The notes beneath the pieces were generated by a model. That model did no database searches. It saw nothing but the letters and a program-made list of their open reading frames with translations, and had not been told where the DNA came from. The translations under genes were made by a program, and so were the position numbers. A DNA stretch of 58,530 nt from Deltaproteobacteria bacterium (GTDB taxonomy: Bacteria; Myxococcota_A; UBA9160; UBA4427). The stretch is taken from contig NZHD01000070.1 in the NCBI GenBank assembly GCA_002691205.1, positions 1-58,530 on the forward strand, written 5' to 3'. This document shows, piece by piece, positions 44,682-53,817 of the stretch (within the stretch, counting starts at the first letter, position 1; every line of letters starts with the position of its first letter).

Positions 44682-45644
44682 TTAGCTGTGCATTTTCATC
44701 TCAAATGGATTCGTGCATGAGACGCCGCCCGATTCTTTATGATAGGCCTCTGTGACTTTTCCTGAGCGAGCTACTCTGCGAGATGCATCTTCGCTTGAGG
44801 TGAATCCGTAAAATAGACCCTGATGGGTCAGTACAGCGAAGCGAGCCGAGTTCCGTGCCAACACCTCCTCTGGAATTCGATCAGCCATGTCCTCTTCGGT
44901 TCTCATGTACGGTCGAGCCATGAGGAGGTTGAGGCTGACTCGAAGTCCGACGGCTTTTCGATGGAAGGCGCCATGCCAGGTGTTCCCATGCCAAAATACG
45001 AGAGACCCGGCTTTGGCTTCAACGGGAATGGCGCCTGGGTTTCCACCCTCGCCGATGGCGGTTTCTTCCGGGTTGGGCCGTCGGCAGAGACGATGACTTC
45101 CAGGCAAGTAGGCGGTGGAGCCATTTTCTGAATCAAAGTCCGTCAACACATATGTCGAGGCAGCGAGCATCGCATGTGGGGGATAGGGGTCCGGAAGAAA
45201 GATGTCTGAGTGCAGGCCCAGGTTGGATTTATTCGGCCCCTTCATAAAGGCTGTCATTCCCGACAGAATCATGGAATAACCCAGAAGGTAAGTGGTCATC
45301 GCTAGGTGTACCGGATTCATGAGTGCTTCTTCGAAAGCACGATTCTTGAGAAGGAGGCACTGAAGGAGGGCGCCGAAGGGCGAGTCGCCTCCTTCTTCTA
45401 CTGCATAACGATTGTTTAAGTAGGAATGAGTGGAGCCCGTTTCCAGGTCTGGCCGAACTCCTGTTTCTTCCTCAGCGACATCAAGCAGTGCGTCGAGAAG
45501 TCGTGACTTCAAATCTCCAGGGCAGGCAATTTCCGGAGGAACGACAGTGAGCCCGTTGGCGTCTAGCTCCGCCACGTATTTTTCAAGTTTCAGTCTACGG
45601 ATCTCGTCCCATGCTGCTTTCAGGGGATCGGGAGTATCTGGCAT
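44682..45644 (-). CDS. phytanoyl-CoA dioxygenase-like protein
   Basis: This second PhyH-type Fe(II)/2-oxoglutarate enzyme has the facial triad His145/Asp147 in GLHSD and the distal His224 in NTWHGAF, with Arg235 as the likely 2-oxoglutarate ligand. The 320-residue length is usual. GAGG precedes the ATG at 45644 by nine bases. It shares only family traits with the copy at 33472, so the two probably act on different substrates. It converges with the membrane-anchored gene and is otherwise monocistronic. Substrate unknown. Confidence 0.86.
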   Translation of the reverse strand: MPDTPDPLKAAWDEIRRLKLEKYVAELDANGLTVVPPEIACPGDLKSRLLDALLDVAEEETGVRPDLETGSTHSYLNNRYAVEEGGDSPFGALLQCLLLKNRAFEEALMNPVHLAMTTYLLGYSMILSGMTAFMKGPNKSNLGLHSDIFLPDPYPPHAMLAASTYVLTDFDSENGSTAYLPGSHRLCRRPNPEETAIGEGGNPGAIPVEAKAGSLVFWHGNTWHGAFHRKAVGLRVSLNLLMARPYMRTEEDMADRIPEEVLARNSARFAVLTHQGLFYGFTSSEDASRRVARSGKVTEAYHKESGGVSCTNPFEMKMHS

Positions 45645-45870
45645 TGCTTTTTCCTCGCAGTGAGTATTAGAGAGAAGAGGCCGAACTAAAAATGAATGAT
45701 ATTTTTGATAGTCTTTATTAAGTTAGTGCGAGAAATGCGGAGCAATCAAGGCTTTTTACCCAAATGTACCCTTAGGGGGTAGCCCCTTGACGACTGGAGA
45801 CGCGAAATCTAATGCCAGGCGCTTTTAGATAACAGAGAGCCTGTAATCGAAGAACTAAGGGAGTTGGCTG

Positions 45871-46302
45871 TTGGTATTTCTTGTCGCCTATCTATGTGTT
45901 TTTTTGGGAGGCGCTCTTGGGGCTCTTTCAAGATTTACCGTTCAGGAGCTTTTCGGTCGTTGGACACGTCTGCCGGGCTGGATAGCCATTCTTAGTGTTA
46001 ATATTTTGGGCTGCTTTGCGATTGGTATGTGCTCAGCTTGGCTTCAGGGTTTGGAGGCGAGCTTGCAGTTCGAGCACTTGAGTCCTCTTCGTCGGTATAT
46101 CGAATCCCAGACCGATGATCATGGGATATCACTTCTCGTCGTGGGTTTTTCGGGTGCGTTTACGACGTTCAGTACATTTTCACTCGACAACTTCTTTCTC
46201 TTCCATGGTCGCCGCGGGTGGCTCGTTTTTAACATCATTTTCTCGGTTGTGATTGGGTACCTATCCGTTTGGTTGGGGTGGACCATGGGGCAGGGGTTCT
46301 AG
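45871..46302 (+). CDS. crcB: fluoride channel Fluc/CrcB, first of a pair
   Basis: The 143-residue protein has the Fluc pattern: GGALGALSRF, the polar NILGCF helix with the pore asparagine, and GFSGAFTTFSTFS with the phenylalanine-box and TFS pore residues. These small dual-topology channels export fluoride passively. The start is a TTG at 45871, with AAGGGAG about eight bases before it. The loop between the second and third helices is about 25 residues longer than normal. The next gene, 36 bases away, is a second homologue, so the functional unit is probably a heterodimer. I see no fluoride riboswitch upstream. Confidence 0.9.
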   Translation: MVFLVAYLCVFLGGALGALSRFTVQELFGRWTRLPGWIAILSVNILGCFAIGMCSAWLQGLEASLQFEHLSPLRRYIESQTDDHGISLLVVGFSGAFTTFSTFSLDNFFLFHGRRGWLVFNIIFSVVIGYLSVWLGWTMGQGF

Positions 46303-46338
46303 GAACATGAGTGATCGAGAAGGGAAGTTCTTGAATCT

Positions 46339-46836
46339 ATGATTTGGTTGAAGCTGTTGTGTGTTGCTGCGGGAGGCGGGACTGGGGCATGCTTGCGCCA
46401 TGGCCTGATTTATCTGTTCTCAGATGTGGCCGGGTGGCCTGTTTATATTGCGGTGATGACTGTCAATCTGCTCGGCTGTTTCTTAATCGGCTTTGTATTC
46501 ATGTACATTGAGCAGAAGTATCGGTATGACGGAGCGATGCGAGTTCGAGAGCTTCCCTATCGGAATTGGTGGCCTGACAAGGACCCCACGGCCTCTGCTG
46601 TAGATCAATTCAAGATGGATCAGAATGCAGAGTTAGTGGCGGCCTTCGGGATCACCGGGTTGTTGGGCGCCATGACCACTTTTTCACTTTTCAGCCTGCT
46701 CTCGTTCCAGAGCATTCAGTCCGGCGCGCCCCTTGAAGCGGTGATCAATACGGTCGGCTCAGTTTTGATTGGGCTGGTGGCGGTCGCTCTAGGTATGAGC
46801 CTTGCCTCTTATCGAGCCACAACTTCTGCCGACTAG
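46339..46836 (+). CDS. crcB: fluoride channel Fluc/CrcB, second of a pair
   Basis: The 165-residue protein repeats the Fluc plan: GGGTGACLRH, NLLGCFLIGF and GLLGAMTTFSLFS. Gene pairs of this type usually encode oppositely oriented subunits that form one heterodimeric channel. A hydrophilic insert of about 40 residues (KYRYDGAMRVRELPYRNWWP, then a KDP-rich part) lies between helices two and three, which is unusual for the family and also seen in shorter form in the first gene. It overlaps no other gene. It should protect the cell from fluoride. Confidence 0.9.
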   Translation: MIWLKLLCVAAGGGTGACLRHGLIYLFSDVAGWPVYIAVMTVNLLGCFLIGFVFMYIEQKYRYDGAMRVRELPYRNWWPDKDPTASAVDQFKMDQNAELVAAFGITGLLGAMTTFSLFSLLSFQSIQSGAPLEAVINTVGSVLIGLVAVALGMSLASYRATTSAD

Positions 46837-46895
46837 GAATCTTCTCAATCAAAAAAAGATTGGATGAAGAAGCCTTCTCTCTTTATCGAATCGAT

Positions 46896-47234
46896 TTACT
46901 TCGATGAAGCGTCGTCGGTGGAGCATGTGAACTGGAGAGAGGCTTCATACAAATTGCTTCCGAGGCCCACTAATCCCCCATTGAAGTAGTTTTTGGCACG
47001 GTCTGAGCCGCTCTCCGGAGCCGCATTTTCACTGACGATTTTGACTAAATTGCCGTCGCATTCTTCGCTTGCTTTTCGCAGGGCTCGGGATTTGGCTTCT
47101 TCGGCGCTAGATCCACTGGCCACAATCTGGTATTGGCCATTTGACATAGGGATGATGGTGGCCGTACTACATCCCGTTAGAAGCAAAAGGACCGGAAGAG
47201 CGATCGAGATTAATGAAAAAGAGTAACTAGGCAT
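46896..47234 (-). CDS. small lipoprotein, function unknown
   Basis: The 112-residue product starts with a signal peptide and the canonical lipobox LLTGC. After TATIIPMSNGQYQIVASG it has a helix with SSAEEAKSRALRKASEECDG, a pattern of small lipoproteins that bind cations or act as envelope linkers. I do not recognise the family. It lies convergent with the fluoride-channel pair and in front of another secreted-protein gene running the same way (about 60 bases apart), so it may share an operon with it. Confidence 0.72.
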   Translation of the reverse strand: MPSYSFSLISIALPVLLLLTGCSTATIIPMSNGQYQIVASGSSAEEAKSRALRKASEECDGNLVKIVSENAAPESGSDRAKNYFNGGLVGLGSNLYEASLQFTCSTDDASSK

Positions 47235-47294
47235 CCGAAGAGATAAGCATATCCCTAATCACTTTGAACCCCCTCATCCCATCATTGGCTCTGT

Positions 47295-48347
47295 TCACTC
47301 AAAATGTTCCTCGCAAGTTGTGCCACTGGGCCCTTTGGTTACGCCGTCCCAAGCACAGTGGTCACTTTCTAGAATGTTGTATTCGGCCCTTGCTGCATCA
47401 AGGGCTTCCCAAAATTCTTCTTCAGTCACGCGAGTTTCGCGGTAGTAGGAACTGTAACTTGGGAGTCCTGTCGCGAGATCAATCCCTTGTGCAGTCCGGA
47501 TCCGGACGCCGTTGGGCGTGAGTGTCGTAAGCTGATTTTGCATGATCTTCCCCCCGAACATGGCTCCGAAGGGCGGCGGGTTGTTGGGTGAATAGACTAC
47601 TTTGTAATGGACGGTGTCTTCGCCGATGACAGTGGTGTAGGTGTCGGTCACGCCATAGGCCGTTGGAAAAGGACCGTCGAGACTTCCCTTGCAATTTGAA
47701 GCACTCTGGTTGGCGACCCAAATGTTTTCATTTCCGTGCTCACCGCAAGTTCCACTGCCCTTTACGTCGCCTTCTTCACCTGTGCATAAAGATGGGTCTT
47801 GAGGCGGATAGGTGAAAATGTTTCGTTGGGCGAGGTTAGGTCCATCGATCTCAATTCGAATAAAGCCCTTGTAGGGATGATACTTATAGGGCCAAGAAGT
47901 GCTTTGATTGACTTCGCCATCCGCACCGAAAAAGCTGTACTCGCCGATCCAGAAGCCTTCCTCACGTCGCCACGCCTCAAAATCTAAAAGGTCAACTTGG
48001 TCGAGGTCACATTCGGTCGCGACAATCTCGGGCACACCCGTTCGGCCACTGGCTGCTTCGATGATTGAGTCGCTGAAAGTGTTCACGACATCGTCGATTT
48101 CCTCTGCCCCCAGAACTCCGTCGCATCCAAAACTTTTTTCTGCATTTTGGATATTGCGTTCAAGCCGCCAGTCACAGCGCTCCAGACGACGTTCGGTTCC
48201 TTTTCGACCTCCTCGCTGGGCCAAGGTGATGCACTTGTGGTGCTTGCCCACGGCTTGAGTTTTGAGCTCGGGACAGCTCTTTGAGGCCGCGGAGGCATTC
48301 ATTGAGAGAAAAAGTGAAATCGAGAGGGAAAGTAAGAGAATACGCAT
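47295..48347 (-). CDS. secreted hypothetical protein
   Basis: The ATG at 48347 has GGAG six bases before it, and the 350-residue product starts with signal peptide MRILLLSLSISLFLSMNASA. The mature part is cysteine-containing (CPEL, HHKCITL, RCDWRLERN, FGCDGVL), rich in acidic residues, and has beta-rich segments (FIRIEIDGPNL, VHYKVVYSPNNPPPFGAMFGG). I do not recognise the family. A short motif resembling an EF-type loop is not convincing. It may be an outer-membrane or periplasmic accessory protein. Confidence 0.68.
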   Translation of the reverse strand: MRILLLSLSISLFLSMNASAASKSCPELKTQAVGKHHKCITLAQRGGRKGTERRLERCDWRLERNIQNAEKSFGCDGVLGAEEIDDVVNTFSDSIIEAASGRTGVPEIVATECDLDQVDLLDFEAWRREEGFWIGEYSFFGADGEVNQSTSWPYKYHPYKGFIRIEIDGPNLAQRNIFTYPPQDPSLCTGEEGDVKGSGTCGEHGNENIWVANQSASNCKGSLDGPFPTAYGVTDTYTTVIGEDTVHYKVVYSPNNPPPFGAMFGGKIMQNQLTTLTPNGVRIRTAQGIDLATGLPSYSSYYRETRVTEEEFWEALDAARAEYNILESDHCAWDGVTKGPSGTTCEEHFE

Positions 48348-48544
48348 GGTGATCTCCGATGAGGTAAATAGGAAACTTTCCAGTATTTATTTACCCTATC
48401 ATAAATACGCGCATTCGTATTCAGCTCTTTTTGAGGGTGACCCTCTGCAGTCTTAGACCCTCAAGGTTCCCCTTTTTAGGGCTCTAGGGGAGCTCTGTTT
48501 CATCTAACGTGCAGGGTTCTGCTTATCCCTGAGCTTCTGCTTTG

Positions 48545-49627
48545 TTAGCGAAGGGTGCGGTCGAGGACTTCCCCGGCTTGATCTACCTCGAATTGCGCCA
48601 CTCGCTGAGGTTCAATGAACGGTGAGAGGACCGGATAACGCGGAGCTTGGATGAGCGTCACGACCAGTCTTTCGCTGTTGTTTTGACCGATTAAGTCAAT
48701 TCGGGCAAAGCCAAGTGCTAGGCGGCTGAACCGTACGTCTGGGTGTTCTGGAGAGGCGATGGGAGGGGCAGGTCTGGAGCCGCTCCCCGCACCGATTTGA
48801 AGTGATGGAATCGGGGAAGGAACTTCGAAAACCTGAAGGCTATGGTGGTGCCCAGCAAGAACCAACTGTACCGGGAGCCCTGAGGCTTGGATGCCGTCTC
48901 GAACAAATCCAGGAAAGCCGCCCAGTCGTTTGTGGCCATGATCATCTGTTGCAATCGGGCGATGGGTAGCCAGTATTCGCCAAGGCCCCCGAGCTTGGCG
49001 CACTGCTTTCTCGACCTCTCGAGTAATTAAAGAGCCATCATCAATGGCGACCTCCGATTCGAGAAGGATCAGGCTGATTCCATCTCCGAGTTCAAAAACT
49101 TTTGTGAGTCCTGAGCTCATTCTCCAATCGGGAACGAAATCGGGAACAGCGTTTCTTTGCAGTTCTGGACTTTCTGGAAGGATCAAATCGTGATTGCCCA
49201 GAACGGCATATACTGGCACCGGGGCTCTTTCGTTCTCTGGAACGTCGCACGCCTCGGCAACTTCCTTTGATCTGGGTCCGTCGAGTCTTAGAAAATAACA
49301 GTAAGGAGCCACTAAGTTCTCTGCCACGCGAGGCACCAGTGTCTCTTCGTCGAGCCCGTTCCAGTAGAAATTGTCTCCCAGGAAGATGAGATCATCGATG
49401 GGCTCGCGTTTGGCTTCGGCTTCCATGGCGCGAGCTACGGAGACCTGACCTTCGATGAGGCTATTGAAGATACTGGATCGACCCGTATCTCCCACCGCAA
49501 TAATGGAGTGCTGGGAGCCAGCGACAGGGGTCAGGAGATGGGAACGATCAGGGCCACACCCAACGAGAAACAAGAGCGCGATTGAGAGAAGAGAGGCTCC
49601 TCCGCGAGTTAGGAGGCGATTGATCAT
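48545..49627 (-). CDS. metallophosphoesterase lipoprotein
   Basis: A signal peptide ends in the canonical lipobox FLVGC (Cys24). The calcineurin-type dimetal motifs follow: AVGDTG (Asp47), FLGDNFYWNG, VLGNHD, ATHRPI and AGHHHSLQ. The pattern resembles purple or tartrate-resistant acid phosphatases and other secreted phosphoesterases. The N-terminal GPDRS linker and lipid anchor keep it at the envelope, where it could hydrolyse phosphate esters for phosphate scavenging. The 360-residue length fits. The ATG has only a weak ribosome binding site. The gene is leftward and 109 bases after the transporter gene that precedes it on the right. Confidence 0.88.
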   Translation of the reverse strand: MINRLLTRGGASLLSIALLFLVGCGPDRSHLLTPVAGSQHSIIAVGDTGRSSIFNSLIEGQVSVARAMEAEAKREPIDDLIFLGDNFYWNGLDEETLVPRVAENLVAPYCYFLRLDGPRSKEVAEACDVPENERAPVPVYAVLGNHDLILPESPELQRNAVPDFVPDWRMSSGLTKVFELGDGISLILLESEVAIDDGSLITREVEKAVRQARGPWRILATHRPIATDDHGHKRLGGFPGFVRDGIQASGLPVQLVLAGHHHSLQVFEVPSPIPSLQIGAGSGSRPAPPIASPEHPDVRFSRLALGFARIDLIGQNNSERLVVTLIQAPRYPVLSPFIEPQRVAQFEVDQAGEVLDRTLR

Positions 49628-49734
49628 CGTCGGCAGGGCACTTGAGGGATTATGTACATAGCTTAGAGAATAGAGGATAGATTAATGATGGGTAGGAGTT
49701 TCGGAGCCGGACTCGATTCAATGGAACCGATCGT

Positions 49735-50949
49735 TCAAGATGGATATTCGGTTTGGGAAGTTGTGTTGGTTTTCTCGATACCCCGGAGCACGGGAAACAG
49801 CAGTGAGGTGAGCGTTAGCGTGATCGCAACGATCGCGAACCCAATCGTTGGAAGGCCACCTCGTTCTAGGAGCCACCCTCCCAAAGTGGGACCCGTTGCG
49901 ACGCCGATCATCCCCATGCCCCCCATCGCCGCAACGAGTCGGCCGGTAGGGTCCAACGTGGCCCCAGCTCCCATAAAGTAGGGCGCAGTAAAACTCCACC
50001 CGATGCTCCAAAGTAAAAGCAACGCGGTAAATTCAAGAGGACCCGTAGAGAGTGTCATTCCGAGACTAAACAGTCCGGTGAGAAGGATGGCTCCTAGGAG
50101 CGGCCGGATCCGCCCAAACCGAGTCCCCAGCCACGCGGCGAGTAAGGACCCCGTTGCACTGATGGCCGCCGAAGCCGCAATGATTCCGCCAAAAGTTTCG
50201 CGCCCCAGCCCTGTGCTGAGGCCGATTTGCTCACTAAACGCCCAGAGCCCGCCGAAGCTCATCAGCATCATGAAGTTGGTGGTCATTAGAATCAGAGAGC
50301 TGCCTCTGAGCAAGACTGGGCGCTGATTTTCTTCGCGTTCTCTGTTTCCTGCTGCCGGTTTGACCGAATTGGAGGGAATGTATTTGAGTAGATAAAGTCC
50401 CAGGAAAGCGGTTAGAGCCATGGTGCCAAAGACCCCGGCGACTCCCCAGCGAGTAATGGCAAAGGGCGCGATCACCGACATGAGGGCCGCAGGAACCATG
50501 CCTCCAATCATCATCTTGGCATAGGCCCGCTCGGGGTCTGAGACTCTCGCCAATGCAGCGCTTCCTGCGGCATACAGAATTCCCGAAGCGATTCCAGCCA
50601 CTCCGCGGGCGATTAAAAGTACATTGTAGTTCTCGATGGCCATGGAACTCAGGTGAGCGGAAAGGGCGATGACTGCGGCTGACCCCGCAAGTAAGCGAAG
50701 AGAGACTCGGTGAAGAACAGGAGACACAAGCATTGCGGAGATCGCAAGGCAGCCCATATCAACCGAGCCAACAAAGCCTGCGCGGTCTGGGCTGAGGTTG
50801 AGCTGTTCAGTCAGGGCTCCAATATACATGGGCAGTAGATTGAAGGTGACCTGGGCGATGACAATCGCTGAGATGACCGCTGCGAGCAATGCTGTTTCGT
50901 TAGAGTGGCCGCGAACAGAGGAGCCGGGTGCGGCTTCAGGCGAATCCAT
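49735..50949 (-). CDS. MFS transporter
   Basis: I start at the ATG at 50949 (AGGAAA about nine bases upstream), because the longer open frame adds 82 hydrophilic residues of poor quality. The 404-residue product has about 12 membrane helices and MFS patterns such as RVAGIASGILYAAGS and TRFGRIRPLL. These carriers move sugars, acids or drugs by proton coupling; the substrate is unknown. Sequence between 50950 and 51512 is intergenic. It stands in its own leftward unit. Confidence 0.85.
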   Translation of the reverse strand: MDSPEAAPGSSVRGHSNETALLAAVISAIVIAQVTFNLLPMYIGALTEQLNLSPDRAGFVGSVDMGCLAISAMLVSPVLHRVSLRLLAGSAAVIALSAHLSSMAIENYNVLLIARGVAGIASGILYAAGSAALARVSDPERAYAKMMIGGMVPAALMSVIAPFAITRWGVAGVFGTMALTAFLGLYLLKYIPSNSVKPAAGNREREENQRPVLLRGSSLILMTTNFMMLMSFGGLWAFSEQIGLSTGLGRETFGGIIAASAAISATGSLLAAWLGTRFGRIRPLLGAILLTGLFSLGMTLSTGPLEFTALLLLWSIGWSFTAPYFMGAGATLDPTGRLVAAMGGMGMIGVATGPTLGGWLLERGGLPTIGFAIVAITLTLTSLLFPVLRGIEKTNTTSQTEYPS

Positions 50950-51512
50950 AGGTTCTATTTCCTCGTTCAAGTTGGACCAAGATAGTGATAAAGGGAGAGC
51001 AACTCGATCTTTTTGACCGTTTTGAACAACGAAGGTTGCTCGATGAACGCTCGGAAGGTCAGTGATGCAGGTTCGAGGCGCAACTAATCCAAAGCGGGTG
51101 GCTTTTTGCAGCCGCGAGAGGAAGTTTCTCGATCTCCCTACGCGATATTGATAGGATGTCTCGCCCGATGATCCGTCTGAGTCCCGATTGGGCAAGACGG
51201 ATTCCGTAAATTTTCGTTTCAGGGACTGACTGAGCCGTGCCTTAAGATCGCGTCCCTCTCTTGATAAAGCATTTGATCGTCGTCAGTTTTTTGACTTATG
51301 AGTTGTGGGCCGATCGACGAGTCATTGTTGATATTTTTAACGACCTTAGACTGAAGCGGGTCACGTAGATGATGTAGTATAAGTGAGGTCATTAAATTAT
51401 CGTAAAGATTCAAGAGTCATCTTTTCTATTTAGCGATTTCGAAGAAAGTTGATAGACCGCTCTCCTAAAGAACTCTTAATATTTTGTGTGAGTTTTAAAA
51501 AAGAAAGCACTC
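50950..51512. other. divergent intergenic region
   Basis: This region lies between the leftward MFS gene and the rightward selenoprotein gene and must hold both promoters. Open frames here run against the transporter and have poor composition. The stretch 51370-51500 is AT-rich. I see no tRNA-Sec or sel gene. Confidence 0.5.
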
Positions 51513-52634
51513 ATGATTGTTCAGGAAACGATCCCCGAATCTTTTCGATCTGAAGTTGAGGCCGCGCTTACTTGGTTTAATCAAGAGCAGGAAAAAATAT
51601 TCGAAGTCACAGGGATTCTAGACCCAGAGTCGCTTGAACAGGACGCGGTTGAAAAAACGCTTAAGCTGATCCTTTGTAGCGGCGATCAATGTGAACAGCG
51701 CACTTTTAACGTGAGAAAAGAGTCTGATCGCTATACAGTTTCTCTTGTCTCGGCCGACCCCCTGGACAGATCTATGGAGAGTCCCCCCGCCATACTGGAC
51801 CCGCCTCCGGGTCCACGTCGGGGTTTTCTTGATCGAGCGCTCGGTCAGCATGCTTTTGTAGTTCTTGTGTTTTACCGTGGATTTTGGTGACCTCCGTGTC
51901 GCTCCGAGTTGCGGAGCTATGTGGATGCAGGTGTCGCCGAAAAAGTTCGGGCTGCGGGTGGAGAGATTTTTGCGATTTCCAGTGAGCCTCAAGTTCTCTC
52001 GGACCGTGCGAAAGAAGAGTGGAGACTTAACTTCGAGACAGTCGGCGATCCACATCATGAAATTGCAGAGGACTGTCGTAAGCGCGGTTGGCTCGATCTT
52101 TTTGTGAATGTTCACCTTGGTTTTATCCGACAGAGCACGAAAAAGGCGAAGGGGTGGGAGCCGACTCATCCCAAAGGGTACTTTCAGCCAGGGGTGCTCG
52201 CTGTGGCAGAAAATGGTCGAGTTCTATATCGATGGGAAGGGGTACCCACCCATAACAATATAGGTGGCGCGGCAGGGCGTCCCACGGCGGATCATGTGTG
52301 GAGCCGAACCGAAGAAGCGCTCGGCGAGGGGGCGTTAAAAGTGGATGCAGAGCTTGATGCCGACCCGCCTCTCGATATGCGCGGTGTTCCATGGCCTCTT
52401 TTTGTATCTCTCCTTGTGGCTAACGGGTGGTTTCTCACTGGTCGCGGGTTTGAATCAGAGAAGCAGATTGGGGCAGCGGCTCTGAAGTTGCTTGGTTTTT
52501 TGACCTCATGGATCGTGGCCTTTTTATGGCTGCCCGTGATTCCGGTCACCTTGGCCTGTCTCGCCTGGTTGGCTTACATCATCCCGAAAGTTCGCTGGTT
52601 AGGGAAAGAATTTCAAAACGAGAAGAGCCGCTAA
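51513..52634 (+). CDS. selenocysteine-containing peroxiredoxin-like membrane protein
   Basis: Two frames read as separate ORFs are in fact one: the codon at 51888-51890 is TGA, and translation continues in the same frame. The site reads YRGFW-U-PPCRSELR, the place where AhpC/TSA (PRX-like2) proteins have a catalytic Cys (CxxC); here Sec126 and Cys129 make UxxC. The 373-residue product then has ISSEPQVL and QPGVLAVAENGRVLYRWEG with GGAAGRP, the rest of the peroxiredoxin-like fold, and ends in two membrane helices (about residues 290-360). A hairpin fitting a bacterial SECIS starts ten bases after the TGA. It should reduce peroxides or disulfides near the membrane. It needs SelA, SelB, SelD and tRNA-Sec, not in the window. 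Sec incorporation is inference until tested. Confidence 0.8.
51888..51917 (+). promoter_or_regulatory. in-frame TGA with bacterial SECIS-like hairpin
   Basis: The TGA (51888-51890) is followed after ten bases by GCTCCG, loop AGTTG, CGGAGC (51901-51917), a perfect six-base-pair stem with a five-base loop. The loop starts 16 bases past the TGA and has G at its second position. These are the usual bacterial SECIS traits, which recruit SelB. I judged them by eye, not by a model search. Confidence 0.7.
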
Positions 52635-52800
52635 AGGGTCGAACTGGCTTGAGAGTTCCTAAGTCAAGCGATGGACCTCCATTTTGTAAGCTTGTGTGTG
52701 TAAGCAGGTTGGCGACGGGAGTGCTTGGCTCCATTTTTTTTGGTCTAGATTGGAACGCGCTTTATGAATCTTGACCGCCATTTGATGAAAGGCTGAGTGA

Positions 52801-53715
52801 ATGATTGCTGCAGACGAGACTTTCCATGGGACCTGGCCTTTTAAGGCAAAGTTCAGTACCGCAGCCGGATTTCGCCAGCATTACATTGAAGAGGGGCCGA
52901 GCGATGGCCAGGTCGTGATGTGTCTGCATGGGGAGCCGACCTGGGGTTACTTGTATCGGAATTTTATTCCACCGCTTTCAGAGGATTATCGGGTCATCGT
53001 TCCGGATCACATGGGATTTGGGAAGTCCGAAACCCCTCAAGATCGCACTTACACCCTTCAAACTCATGTCGAAAACCTGGAAAGGTTGATTGATGATCTC
53101 GAGTTGACGGACATCACCTTTGTTTGTCAAGACTGGGGAGGGCCCATTACAGGCGCATATACGATTCGTCATCCGGAACGAGTGAAGCGCGTCTTCCTTA
53201 TGAACACTCTTTTTGGATATGGCGGAGGGCAGTCCGGCCCTGAAAAGACACCTTGGTTTCAGTGGATCGAGAAGCATGAGGAGGCAGGGACGCTGGAAGG
53301 GATTTTGGGAGAACTGGGATCGACCGTTTTGTCGGTTATGAAGATTATTGGTTTCCAGAACTCGTCTGCAGTCGATGAAACATGGATTCGAGCCTATTCG
53401 TCGCCGTTTCCGGATAGAGCAAGTTGCATCGGTGCGATCAACTTCCCGCTCGATGTGCACTATGGACGCTTTATACCCTATGTGCTGGAGGGAACGACAA
53501 CGGGGAATCTCGAGGCTGTGAAAGCAAAGCCTGCCATGCTGGCTTCTGGGGATATGGACTTTGGGATCGCGCAGGGTCATTCAATGAGCGATTTTCGCGG
53601 CCTCTTTCCGCAGGCTCCTATTGTAAAACTTCCCGGTGTGGGGCATTTCTGTCAGGAAGATGTCCCCGAGGTCCTTGTGGCATTGATTCAGCAGTTCATT
53701 CAGGACCATCCCTAG
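52801..53715 (+). CDS. haloalkane dehalogenase (HLD-I type)
   Basis: The 304-residue alpha/beta hydrolase has the haloalkane dehalogenase signature HGEPTWGYLYR (residues 43-53), the nucleophile Asp111 followed by the halide-binding Trp112 in CQDWGG, and the catalytic His in GVGHFCQED. The HGEPTW form places it with DhlA-like (HLD-I) enzymes, which hydrolyse C-Cl, C-Br or C-I bonds by a covalent ester. AAAGG lies eight or more bases before the ATG. It is not linked to a known halide pathway, and follows the selenoprotein by 166 bases on the same strand. Marine halogenated compounds are plausible substrates. Confidence 0.9.
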   Translation: MIAADETFHGTWPFKAKFSTAAGFRQHYIEEGPSDGQVVMCLHGEPTWGYLYRNFIPPLSEDYRVIVPDHMGFGKSETPQDRTYTLQTHVENLERLIDDLELTDITFVCQDWGGPITGAYTIRHPERVKRVFLMNTLFGYGGGQSGPEKTPWFQWIEKHEEAGTLEGILGELGSTVLSVMKIIGFQNSSAVDETWIRAYSSPFPDRASCIGAINFPLDVHYGRFIPYVLEGTTTGNLEAVKAKPAMLASGDMDFGIAQGHSMSDFRGLFPQAPIVKLPGVGHFCQEDVPEVLVALIQQFIQDHP

Positions 53716-53817
53716 GTTTTTTTCTCGTCACCCTCATTTTTAGTCACTGTGAGTTTTAGGTGATCCGAGGGCTGAAAAAGGATGAGGTGCGGCTGCTGAA
53801 GTAGGGCATTTATCTTT

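Noticed and set aside
45645..45870. fluoride riboswitch upstream of crcB
   Set aside because: I looked for the conserved crcB-motif pseudoknot segments and found none; only a small GGGG-TAG-CCCC hairpin near 45775.
50950..51195. 82-residue N-terminal extension of the MFS transporter
   Set aside because: The extra residues are hydrophilic and unlike MFS proteins; the ATG at 50949 with AGGAAA is better.
51888..51890. TGA taken as a nonsense mutation (pseudogene)
   Set aside because: Only one stop interrupts an otherwise intact frame, it falls exactly on the catalytic Cys position, and a SECIS-like hairpin follows; Sec explains all three better.
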